Part shown: positions 1 through 7,478 of the stretch, in pieces
How positions within the stretch are numbered: the first letter of the stretch is position 1
Layout of the letters: every line of letters starts with the position of its first letter
Assembly (NCBI GenBank): GCA_012270975.1
Contig: JAAXHH010000141.1
Coordinates: 248,335-312,334 of the forward strand
Length of the DNA: 64,000 bases
Direction of reading: 5' to 3'
Origin: Candidatus Latescibacterota bacterium
GTDB taxonomy: Bacteria > JAAXHH01
Made by a program: the position numbers and the translations under genes
The notes under the pieces: generated by a model
What the model was told of the DNA's origin: nothing
The model's input: the letters and a program-made list of their open reading frames with translations, nothing else
Database searches by the model: none

Positions 1-290
1 TCACCGAATCGGAAGAAGGTCCCTGCGCGCCGCACCTGCCGACAGACGAGTACAGGCTGGAAGACACGGTGGCTGTTCCGGCCCGGGCCGGCGACGTGGT
101 CCTTTTCTGCATCGACACCGTGCACGGTTCCTACATAAACCAGACGAACCAGCCCCGCAGGCTCGTGCGCATGGGCTACCGGAATCCGGACAACCGGCAG
201 GAATACGGTCAGAGTTGCGGGCGTCCGGGCCTCATGGTATGCGGGTATCGCGAACGGCGAGAAGGCGACGAACTGCTCCCGGGTAACTGA
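1..290 (+). CDS. Phytanoyl-CoA dioxygenase family protein, C-terminal fragment
   Basis: The reading frame is open from the window edge to TGA at 288-290, so the start lies outside. The visible 95 residues end in a double-stranded beta-helix segment: a GDVVLF strand, then VHGSYINQT carrying the likely distal metal-binding His, then an Arg-rich strand (PRRLVRMGYR) that would hold the 2-oxoglutarate carboxylate. This matches the PhyH family of non-haem Fe(II)/2-oxoglutarate oxygenases. The N-terminal half with the HxD motif is not visible, so substrate and intactness cannot be judged. The stop overlaps the next start as TGATG, which implies translational coupling. Confidence 0.75.
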   Translation, partial: TESEEGPCAPHLPTDEYRLEDTVAVPARAGDVVLFCIDTVHGSYINQTNQPRRLVRMGYRNPDNRQEYGQSCGRPGLMVCGYRERREGDELLPGN

Positions 291-2521
291 TGGCCGACAT
301 TCCCTTACTGGGTTACACCGACCGGCTGTCCGGCCGGCCCGGCGACGAAATCGCCTTCAAGGTCAGCAGCGCGTCAACGGAACCCTACCAGGCCAGCCTC
401 GTCCGCGTAATCTGCGCCGACCCCAATCCCGCCGGACCCGGTCTTCAACTGGAGGAAGTCGACCTCCCTTTCGGGGGTGAATACCCTTCCAGGTCCCAGC
501 CGTTCCACCCGGGTTCTCACGCCGTAATCCCCCTTGACGGCCGCTTCCACCCAGCCAGCGGTATTACCATCGCCGCCACGATATGGCCCACGACTCCCGA
601 GAAGGCGGACCAATGCATTATGAGCTGCGGAGACGGCGGACGGATTCCGTTCTTCAGCCTTTGCCTGGACCGCGGCGTTTTGAACGCGGTCGTCCGTTTA
701 TCGTCAGGCCTGGTGACCCGCACTGTCTGCAGAAGCGCGTTGATCAAGACCAGAAAATGGTACCGGGTGTGGACCAGTTACGATGCCGGAAGCGGGACGG
801 TGAGCGTAGGGTTCCGAGCGGTCCACGCGTCACCGGGACCGTCCAATGTCACGGTTGCGGCCACCGGCCCCGATCCCATCGATGACCTGGCCCGGATCAT
901 AATCGGCGGAATGGACGGCGATCCCGTCCGGGGCCATTTCAATGGAAAGATCGAAGCGCCTTCCATCGTCGATGTTCCGGTAGAAGAAATCGACCACCAG
1001 AAATACGACGCCAGAAACCATAAAGGCGCGTGGGCCCTGTGGGATTTCGCCCGGGACACGAGTTCGACCCGGGTCGTGGACGTCGGGCCGCAGGGACTGC
1101 ACGGCCGCCTGGTCAACATGCCGGCACGGGCCATGACCGGTTCCGAGTGGACCGGGGAGGAAATGTCGTGGAAGCACGCGCCTGAACAGTACGGCGCCAT
1201 CCACTTCCACGACGACGACATCTACGACTTCGGCTGGGACACCGATTTCACCTTCACGATCCCGGACGGCATGCGATCGGGACTCTACGCGGCCCGCATC
1301 CGGTGCGAAGAGCACGAAGACATGATGCCGTTCTACGTCTGTCCGCCCCGGGACAGACCCACGGCGGATCTCTGCGTCCTTGCGTCCACCTTCACCTATA
1401 CCGTCTACGGCAATCACGCCCGTCCGAATTTCCATCCTTCCTGGTTGGACCGGATCAGTGAATGGAACGCCTATCCCTGGAATCCCGCGGTTCACCCGGA
1501 ATACGGGCTGTCCACCTATAACTTTCACACGGATGGAAGTGGGATCTGCCATGCCAATCACAGGCGCCCATTGTTTTCGCTCCGCCCGGGCTACATCACA
1601 TTTGGGGCCACTGAAGGAGACTGTTCGGGCCTCAGGCACCTGCAGGCGGACACCCACCTGTACGCGTGGCTCGAAAAAATGGGCATCCCCTTCGACGTCG
1701 TCACCGACCAGGAACTGCACGACGACGGCATCGAGGCAATTAAAGGGTACCGCGCCGTAACCACAGGTTCCCATCCTGAATACCATACGCCACGCACGCT
1801 CGACGCGCTGCAGGAGTTCCGGGAACAAGGCGGCCATTTCATGTACCTGGGCGGAAACGGGTTCTACTGGCGCATCGCCGTTCATCCGGAAGGCAACGGG
1901 ACCCTCGAAATACGCCGGAACGAAGGCGGCATCCGCGCCTGGGCCGCCGAGTCGGGCGAGTACTTCCAGGCCTTTGACGGCGGCTACGGCGGACTCTGGC
2001 GCAGGAACAACCGTCCCCCCCAACAGCTCGCCGGCGTGGGGTTTTCGGCCCAGGGCAATTTCCATGGATCGTACTATCGCATCGATCCGGACGCCCGCGT
2101 CAACCCGGAGACCGCGTGGATCTTCGAAGGGGTGGAGCGCGAGACCGTGGGCGACTACGGGTTCAGCGGAAACGGGGCCGCCGGATTCGAACTCGACCGG
2201 GCGGACTATCGGCTGGGAACGCCCGAAAACACGCGAGTCATCGCGCGTTCCGAAAACCACCACGAATCTTTCATACCTGTTCCCGAAGAGCTGCTCACCC
2301 ACATCACGACCTGGTCCGGAGAACCTGTCGAAGACCTGATTCGGGCCGACATGGTGTATCAGAAGTCGGACTCCGGCAGCCAGCTCTTTTCCACCGGATC
2401 CATCACCTTCTGCGGCAGCCTGCTGCACAACGGCGCCGACAACGACATTTCCAGAATCGTGGCCAACGTACTGCGCCGATTCCTGTCCCCGGAAGCTCCG
2501 AAGCGGAACCACGTCCCATGA
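290..2521 (+). CDS. N,N-dimethylformamidase large (beta) subunit-like protein with internal LamG-type domain
   Basis: A 743-residue protein resembling the large subunit of N,N-dimethylformamidase, an amidohydrolase with a mononuclear iron centre made of two Tyr and one carboxylate. The N-terminal region is beta-rich; residues about 90-240 resemble a LamG/concanavalin-like fold; residues about 360-740 carry the family core with YGNHARPNF, STYNFHTDGSG, HLYAWLEKMGIPFDVVTD and an H532-P-E534 motif. Y410, Y458 and E534 are candidate iron ligands, but the exact register needs an alignment. No small alpha subunit is encoded nearby, so the true substrate may not be dimethylformamide. It is coupled by overlap to the oxygenase before it (TGATG) and the phosphoesterase after it (ATGA). 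Confidence 0.8.
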   Translation: MADIPLLGYTDRLSGRPGDEIAFKVSSASTEPYQASLVRVICADPNPAGPGLQLEEVDLPFGGEYPSRSQPFHPGSHAVIPLDGRFHPASGITIAATIWPTTPEKADQCIMSCGDGGRIPFFSLCLDRGVLNAVVRLSSGLVTRTVCRSALIKTRKWYRVWTSYDAGSGTVSVGFRAVHASPGPSNVTVAATGPDPIDDLARIIIGGMDGDPVRGHFNGKIEAPSIVDVPVEEIDHQKYDARNHKGAWALWDFARDTSSTRVVDVGPQGLHGRLVNMPARAMTGSEWTGEEMSWKHAPEQYGAIHFHDDDIYDFGWDTDFTFTIPDGMRSGLYAARIRCEEHEDMMPFYVCPPRDRPTADLCVLASTFTYTVYGNHARPNFHPSWLDRISEWNAYPWNPAVHPEYGLSTYNFHTDGSGICHANHRRPLFSLRPGYITFGATEGDCSGLRHLQADTHLYAWLEKMGIPFDVVTDQELHDDGIEAIKGYRAVTTGSHPEYHTPRTLDALQEFREQGGHFMYLGGNGFYWRIAVHPEGNGTLEIRRNEGGIRAWAAESGEYFQAFDGGYGGLWRRNNRPPQQLAGVGFSAQGNFHGSYYRIDPDARVNPETAWIFEGVERETVGDYGFSGNGAAGFELDRADYRLGTPENTRVIARSENHHESFIPVPEELLTHITTWSGEPVEDLIRADMVYQKSDSGSQLFSTGSITFCGSLLHNGADNDISRIVANVLRRFLSPEAPKRNHVP

Positions 2522-3363
2522 AGATCGCCGTATTCGCCGACGTGCACAGCAACCTGGACGCGCTGGATACCGTTCTGGACCATATCGACCGCTGGCGTCC
2601 CGATCTCGTGCTCGTCGCGGGCGACATCATCAACCGGGGGCCGAATCCCCGCGCCTGCACCGAACGCGTACTGGCCCGCGCCACAGCGGAAGACTGGGGC
2701 ATGATCTATGGAAACCACGAGAGATACGTACTGAAGTACGGAAAGGGCAGCCTGCCCGACCAGGGTCCCGAGTTTGAAATCATCCGGCACGCAAAATGGA
2801 CGTACGATCAGTTGGACGGCCTGGTCGAACCGCTCGAAGCCCTGCCGTTTCAGTGGAACATGGCCGATGAGTCGGGAAATGAATTCCGCATGGTACACGC
2901 ATCCATGCTGGGAGACCGCAGGGGGATCTTCCCCGATGATTCGGAGGAATCGCTGCGGGAGAAAATCGCACCAGCGCCGAGAGTGCTGGTCGTGGGACAC
3001 ACGCACCGGCCGCTCATCCGTACCGTGGACGATACCCTGGTCGTCAACGTGGGCGCGGTAGGCGCTCCTTTCGATCATGATCCCCGTGCGGCCTACGCCC
3101 AGATGACCCTCGCGGACGGTGTATGGCGGGCGGAGATCGTCCGGCTCGACTACGACCGGGAACGGGCGATCGCGCGATTTGACGAGTCTGGATACCTGGA
3201 GGAAAGCGGAGACTTCGCGCGGTTGATCCTCGCGGAATTCCGGGAGGCCCGGTCCCTGATTCCGGGATGGTACCGTGCCTATGAAGACCGGGTGATGGAC
3301 GGCGAAATGACCTTGAAGGCCTCGGTGGACCACTACCTGGAAACCTGCCTAATCGCCGGTTGA
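2518..3363 (+). CDS. Calcineurin-like metallophosphoesterase (YfcE/DUF2437-type)
   Basis: 281 residues, started at ATG 2518, which overlaps the preceding stop as ATGA; a longer upstream frame exists but lies inside the previous gene. The metallophosphoesterase signature is complete: FADVHSN (D8, H10), VAGDIINRGP, GNHER, a mid-domain VHAS and the closing VVGHTHRPL. These residues build the two-metal centre of class III phosphodiesterases. The C-terminal 60 residues are helical and predicted cytosolic; no signal peptide is present. Natural substrate unknown; a phosphodiester or phosphomonoester is expected. Confidence 0.88.
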   Translation: MKIAVFADVHSNLDALDTVLDHIDRWRPDLVLVAGDIINRGPNPRACTERVLARATAEDWGMIYGNHERYVLKYGKGSLPDQGPEFEIIRHAKWTYDQLDGLVEPLEALPFQWNMADESGNEFRMVHASMLGDRRGIFPDDSEESLREKIAPAPRVLVVGHTHRPLIRTVDDTLVVNVGAVGAPFDHDPRAAYAQMTLADGVWRAEIVRLDYDRERAIARFDESGYLEESGDFARLILAEFREARSLIPGWYRAYEDRVMDGEMTLKASVDHYLETCLIAG

Positions 3364-3455
3364 ACACTATGGTGCTTGCCGGCAGGCTTTCTGGATGGCC
3401 GGCATGCACCATAAACGAAATGCAACGGAATCGCTGTCCCATTCATGAAAGGACC

Positions 3456-4904
3456 ATGATGCCGAAGAACATCGTCGTACTCATAACAGATACCTTCCGC
3501 CACGACAACCTGGGAAACCGAGCGGAACGGCCCGTGCGGACGCCTGAGCTCGACCGTTTCGCCGCAGAACGAGCTACGGAGATTACGAGAGCCCACATGG
3601 GCAGCTTTCCTACGATCCCTCATCGCACCGATTTCGCTACGGGAGTCACCGGGTGGCCCCACTACGGCTGGCAGCCCATCGACCTGAGCGGGCCCAATCA
3701 TGCGGGCAGGATGCTTGGTGAGCAAGGGTATGCAAGCCAACTGATCTGCGACTGCCCCCACCTGTTCAAGGCCCGTTTCACGGATGGCTTCGACGCGGCG
3801 TACCAGAACCGGGGTCAAGAGGGCGACAAGCCGCTGCTCCACCTGAATGACCCCGTAGATCTCATCGTCCAGGACGATAAAACCCGCGTAAATCCACGCT
3901 ACCGAGGCCATACGCTCGTCAATCAGCACCGCTGGATCAACCACTACTACCGATACGAATCCGATGTTTTCTCCGCCCGGACGGCGCGAACAGCCATTCG
4001 CTGGCTCGAGGAAAACTCGGAGTCCGCCCCGTTCTTCCTGTGGGTGGACTTCTTCGATCCCCATGAACCCTGGGACCCGCCGGAATACCTGGTGCGACGC
4101 TACGACCCCGACTACACGGGGCCGCCCATGCTGCATCCGAACTACGGACCGTCCTCGGCCTATACGCCGGAGGAACTACACAACTTGTGGGCCCACTACG
4201 CGGCGGAAGCGGAACTGGTGGACCGCCACATCGGCCAGGTCCTGCAGAAGATCGACGACCTGGACCTTTGGGACGATACCATCGTGATCGTCATGTCGGA
4301 CCATGGCATGTCCATCGGCGAACACGATCGAACGGGAAAGTCCAACATCCAGGAGGCCGACGGGCGGTTCTGGCCCATATACCCGGAGATCGGCCACGTC
4401 ATGCTGATGCTCGCCGGCGGCTCGGTGCCTCGCGGGGCGCAACTCCCATTGATCACGCAGACGATCGACCTGTTTCCGAGTCTCTGCGACCTGGCCGGCG
4501 TCTCGGTCGACCCGCCGAAACCCTTCGACGGTATTTCCTTCGCCGGCGCCGTGCTGGAAGGCCGCTCCAGCCACCGCGAGTACGCGGTCAGTGGCTGCCA
4601 CCTCGTTGATCCGTCAGGCGGCCTCCCCAGGCGTGCCACAACGCCCTTCCTCGTTACGGATCGTTGGGGCTACGCACCCGTCGGAGCCGACGGCAGGCCC
4701 GAGCTCTACGACCTGCCGAAGGACCGCCTGGCCCGGCAGAACGTCGCCGCCGGCAACAAGGCGGTTCTGGATGAATTGCATAACCTGTTCCTGGCCCACC
4801 TGGCGGATAACCACGCTCCGGAAGACGTGGTCTCCCTCTGGAGCAAGGCGGGCGGCAGAGGGAACCTGGAGGGAAAATGGGCCATAGACTACCCCGGGGA
4901 ATAG
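3456..4904 (+). CDS. Sulfatase-like hydrolase with Thr at the formylglycine position
   Basis: 482 residues from ATG 3456 (ATG 3459 is equally possible), preceded by GAAAGGA; the in-frame start at 3360 would add 32 residues that do not look like protein. Alkaline-phosphatase-superfamily features are clear: VLITDTFRHD at the N-terminus, the core FFDPHEPWDPP and VMSDHGMSIGEH with metal ligands. In the usual C/S-x-P-x-R...TG sulfatase motif the first residue is Thr53 (T-I-P-H-R57...TG). Thr is not a known substrate for formylglycine-generating enzyme, so this is probably a phosphoesterase, phosphonate hydrolase or transferase rather than a classical sulfatase. No signal peptide is seen. Confidence 0.85.
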   Translation: MMPKNIVVLITDTFRHDNLGNRAERPVRTPELDRFAAERATEITRAHMGSFPTIPHRTDFATGVTGWPHYGWQPIDLSGPNHAGRMLGEQGYASQLICDCPHLFKARFTDGFDAAYQNRGQEGDKPLLHLNDPVDLIVQDDKTRVNPRYRGHTLVNQHRWINHYYRYESDVFSARTARTAIRWLEENSESAPFFLWVDFFDPHEPWDPPEYLVRRYDPDYTGPPMLHPNYGPSSAYTPEELHNLWAHYAAEAELVDRHIGQVLQKIDDLDLWDDTIVIVMSDHGMSIGEHDRTGKSNIQEADGRFWPIYPEIGHVMLMLAGGSVPRGAQLPLITQTIDLFPSLCDLAGVSVDPPKPFDGISFAGAVLEGRSSHREYAVSGCHLVDPSGGLPRRATTPFLVTDRWGYAPVGADGRPELYDLPKDRLARQNVAAGNKAVLDELHNLFLAHLADNHAPEDVVSLWSKAGGRGNLEGKWAIDYPGE

Positions 4905-4911
4905 GCATTCC

Positions 4912-5859
4912 ATGGAAACCGTCGACGATCACACCCGGTTTAAAAAACTTGTCCATCGATTCGATCCGCACGCCAGGTTGAAAAGCCATTGCAGCCTACC
5001 CGGCGGCTACTCGGCCGATGTAACCGTCCTGGAACTCGAAGCCGGAGACGGTACGTCGAGAAAGCTCATACACCGGCTGCACGGTGAAGTGGACCTCCAG
5101 CAGAACCCGAACGTGGCCGCGGACGAGTTTCGCGTGCTGCAACTGACCCACGCCGCGGGGCTGGCCACACCCGCCCCGGTCTACCTGGACGCGACGGATC
5201 CCCTTTTCCCCACGCCCTCCCTGGTGCTGGAATATGCCGAAGGCATTACCGATCTGAAGCCCGCAGACCCGGCGGAATACGTGATGCAGATGGCCCGGGA
5301 ACTGGCCAGGATACACCGGATGGATACGGCCAGCCGGGATCTTTCCTTTCTTCTGCGGTTGGAGGATGACTGCGGTTCGGCGATCGGAAGGCCGCCGGAA
5401 GCGCCCGGCGTTACTGCGGGTGAACGCGAATTGATTCCTCTGCTCGCGCCACGCTGGCCGCTACCCCGGAGCAATACACCGGTCGTCTTGCACGGCGACT
5501 ACTGGCCGGGGAACACCCTCTGGCAGGATGGATGCCTCACGGCGGTCATCGACTGGGAGGACACCCGGCGGGGGGACCCGCTCTTCGACGTATCGAACGC
5601 CCGGTTCGAGATCCTGATGCTCTTCGGCGCCGAAATCATGGATATCTTCACTCGGCACTACGAATCCCTGAATCCCGTGGAATTTGGATGTCTGCCATGG
5701 TGGGATGTCTACACGGCGTTACGTGTAGTGAACAAACTCGACTTTCTCGCGACAGCAGCACGTGACGAATCCCTGATCCGCGCCGACCATCACTGGTTCG
5801 TCGAGCAGGCTCACAGCCGCATGGGATCGTGTAGGGGCACGCATCAGCCGCCAAAATAA
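4912..5859 (+). CDS. Aminoglycoside phosphotransferase (APH)-fold small-molecule kinase
   Basis: 315 residues. The APH/choline kinase core is recognisable: an N-lobe with GGYSADV and KLIHRLHG, hinge residues VLEYAEG, then the catalytic loop LHGDYWPGNTLW (Asp base, Asn metal ligand) and the VIDWEDTRRGDP metal-binding Asp. It lies 7 bases after the sulfatase-like gene and probably belongs to the same operon. The family phosphorylates hydroxyls of many small molecules, so nothing here specifically implies antibiotic resistance. The N-lobe Lys is not in a canonical setting, so the assignment rests mainly on the C-lobe motifs. Confidence 0.82.
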   Translation: METVDDHTRFKKLVHRFDPHARLKSHCSLPGGYSADVTVLELEAGDGTSRKLIHRLHGEVDLQQNPNVAADEFRVLQLTHAAGLATPAPVYLDATDPLFPTPSLVLEYAEGITDLKPADPAEYVMQMARELARIHRMDTASRDLSFLLRLEDDCGSAIGRPPEAPGVTAGERELIPLLAPRWPLPRSNTPVVLHGDYWPGNTLWQDGCLTAVIDWEDTRRGDPLFDVSNARFEILMLFGAEIMDIFTRHYESLNPVEFGCLPWWDVYTALRVVNKLDFLATAARDESLIRADHHWFVEQAHSRMGSCRGTHQPPK

Positions 5860-5862
5860 CCC

Positions 5863-5891
5863 TTGCCCGAAACCCCTCCTCGGCGTACATT
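5863..5891 (+). promoter_or_regulatory. Candidate sigma-70 promoter of the tRNA-Pro pair
   Basis: TTGCCC at 5863-5868 and TACATT at 5886-5891 are separated by 17 bases, and the mature tRNA starts 15 bases after the -10. The -10 sits inside a 7-bp inverted repeat (5881-5887 with 5893-5899, loop of 5) that could also end transcription from the upstream kinase gene. Confidence 0.45.
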
Positions 5892-5906
5892 ATACGCCGA
5901 AGTTTT

Positions 5907-5980
5907 CGGGGCGTAGCGCAGTCAGGTAGCGCACCAGCATGGGGGGCTGGTGGTCGCTGGTTCAAATCCAGTCGCCCCGA
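5907..5980 (+). tRNA. tRNA-Pro (anticodon GGG)
   Basis: Complete cloverleaf of 74 nt: acceptor CGGGGCG pairs with CGCCCCG, discriminator A; D stem GCGC/GCGC; anticodon stem CCAGC/GCTGG with 7-base loop ATGGGGG giving anticodon GGG; T stem with loop TTCAAAT. It reads CCC (and CCU by wobble). CCA is not encoded. Confidence 0.95.
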
Positions 5981-6029
5981 TTCCGGCAAGGCAGCCCACC
6001 GGGCCCTTGTCCCTTGATCGGTCATACAT

Positions 6030-6104
6030 CGGGGCGTAGCGCAGCCCGGTCAGCGCGCCTGCTTCGGGAGCAGGAGGTCGGGAGTTCAAATCTCCCCGCC
6101 CCGA
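6030..6104 (+). tRNA. tRNA-Pro (anticodon CGG)
   Basis: 75-nt cloverleaf with the same acceptor pair CGGGGCG/CGCCCCG and discriminator A, D stem GCGC/GCGC, anticodon stem CCTGC/GCAGG around loop TTCGGGA (anticodon CGG, codon CCG), and T arm GGGAG-TTCAAAT-CTCCC. It lies 49 bases after the GGG isoacceptor and is probably co-transcribed with it. CCA is not encoded. Confidence 0.95.
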
Positions 6105-6298
6105 TCCGATTTCTCCGCTAGTACAAAGTAAAACGCGCCATCCTTCCTTCCGGATTCCGTGTCCTTTGATCCCAAAACCACAGGGTTGGGAACTCCGGTA
6201 TTTCGCCGAACCCTCACCACCGCGATCCGGAGCGTTGTCACGTCTCGGACATTTTGAACCGGCGTCCCGGTCGGCCAATCATCGAGGAGGACTTTGAA

Positions 6299-7399
6299 AT
6301 GGTGAAAAAGATCCGTTATCTGCCCGTCTTCATCCTGATTACGGGTATCGTGGTACTGTCGTTCCAGACATGCACCGTCCGTTCCCAGGTCTCCGATCAG
6401 CCGGACACACCTTTCAAGCTCGCCACCTTCGAAGCAGCCGGGACCACCCGGATCGGCATGTCGGTCCAGGACCAACTCATGGACCTGCACGGGGCAAACG
6501 CCCACGTCGCCGTCCAACTGGGTTTGCCCGACGTATCTATTCCCGGGGAAATGCGCGCGTTGATCGAGCAATACGACGCCGTTTCCAACCGCATGTACAC
6601 GATCGCGAACTACATGGGATCGGAGAACAGGCTTTCGAACGCGGACCTCGCCTTTGTGTTCGATCCGGAGGACGTCTCCATCAAGGCGCCGATCAAGTAT
6701 CCGTACAACCTCCTGGCGGCGGCGGCCAACTACCGGGCCCACGCGGACGAGATGGAGGAATCCGCTATCGGAGGCGCGGGATTCACCGCCGTTGAAGTGG
6801 ACGTGGACGCCGAAGAACCCTATTTCTTCGCCAAGTCGCCCCGGTCCACGATCATCGATCCGGGCGAGCCCTACTACGTGCCGAAGGACGTGAACATCGA
6901 CTGGGAAGTCGAACTGGCAATCATCATCGGCAGGCCGGCCCTAGACCTGACCCTCGAAAACGCCCACGACTATGTCTTCGGCTACAGCATCGTGTTCGAC
7001 GTCAGCCGACGGGGCGGCGCCGGGCTGAAACCAATCAACCGGATGTTCCCCGGCCCGAACTGGTTCAACAGCAAGAGCAGTGACCGCGCCGCGCCCTTCG
7101 GTCCCTATATCGTGCCCAAGGAATTCATCCAGCATGACGACCTCGAAATAAAGACCTGGGTCAACGGCGTGATCAAGCAGGACAGCAATACCAGCTACAT
7201 GATTTACGACGAAGCGCACATCATCCGGTATCTGACCTCGGTCCAGACCCTCTATCCGGGCGACGTGATTGCCACGGGTACGCCGGACGGCGTGGGTCGC
7301 GCCCGGAATCCACCCGAGTATCTCAAGCCGGGCGACGTGGTGGAAATGGAGATCGAGGGAATAGGCAGGCTCGTGACCCCCATGGAAGCCAAGCTATGA
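6299..7399 (+). CDS. Exported fumarylacetoacetate hydrolase (FAH) family protein
   Basis: 366 residues from ATG 6299, chosen because GAGGAGG at 6284-6290 precedes it; an upstream in-frame start at 6254 has no such site. Residues 1-28 form a positively charged, hydrophobic signal or anchor (VKKIRYLP then FILITGIVVLSF) with a Cys just after, possibly a non-canonical lipobox. The mature part has the FAH fold: FFAKSPRST, the metal-binding D-W-E-V-E-L stretch, VFDVSRRG and the C-terminal TGTPDGVG...PGDVVEMEIEGIG. FAH-family enzymes hydrolyse or decarboxylate beta-keto acids in the cytosol; an N-terminal export signal is unusual. Followed 79 bases later by the LVIVD lipoprotein gene. Confidence 0.85.
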   Translation: MVKKIRYLPVFILITGIVVLSFQTCTVRSQVSDQPDTPFKLATFEAAGTTRIGMSVQDQLMDLHGANAHVAVQLGLPDVSIPGEMRALIEQYDAVSNRMYTIANYMGSENRLSNADLAFVFDPEDVSIKAPIKYPYNLLAAAANYRAHADEMEESAIGGAGFTAVEVDVDAEEPYFFAKSPRSTIIDPGEPYYVPKDVNIDWEVELAIIIGRPALDLTLENAHDYVFGYSIVFDVSRRGGAGLKPINRMFPGPNWFNSKSSDRAAPFGPYIVPKEFIQHDDLEIKTWVNGVIKQDSNTSYMIYDEAHIIRYLTSVQTLYPGDVIATGTPDGVGRARNPPEYLKPGDVVEMEIEGIGRLVTPMEAKL

Positions 7400-7478
7400 A
7401 ACGGGGAAATGGATGGAATTTACTTTGAAGCAGGCCAAAACGGGCGTCGACGCACGCCAACTACCCAGGTTCCGCCGC

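Noticed and set aside
830..2512. 560-codon antisense ORF within the DMFase-like gene
   Set aside because: Shadow of the coding strand, no recognisable motifs.
4912..5859. Antibiotic-resistance aminoglycoside kinase
   Set aside because: Only the general APH fold is supported, and the gene lies in a metabolic operon.
5881..5899. Inverted repeat as a strong terminator
   Set aside because: It overlaps the likely -10 of the tRNA promoter and lacks a proper U tract; kept only as a note.
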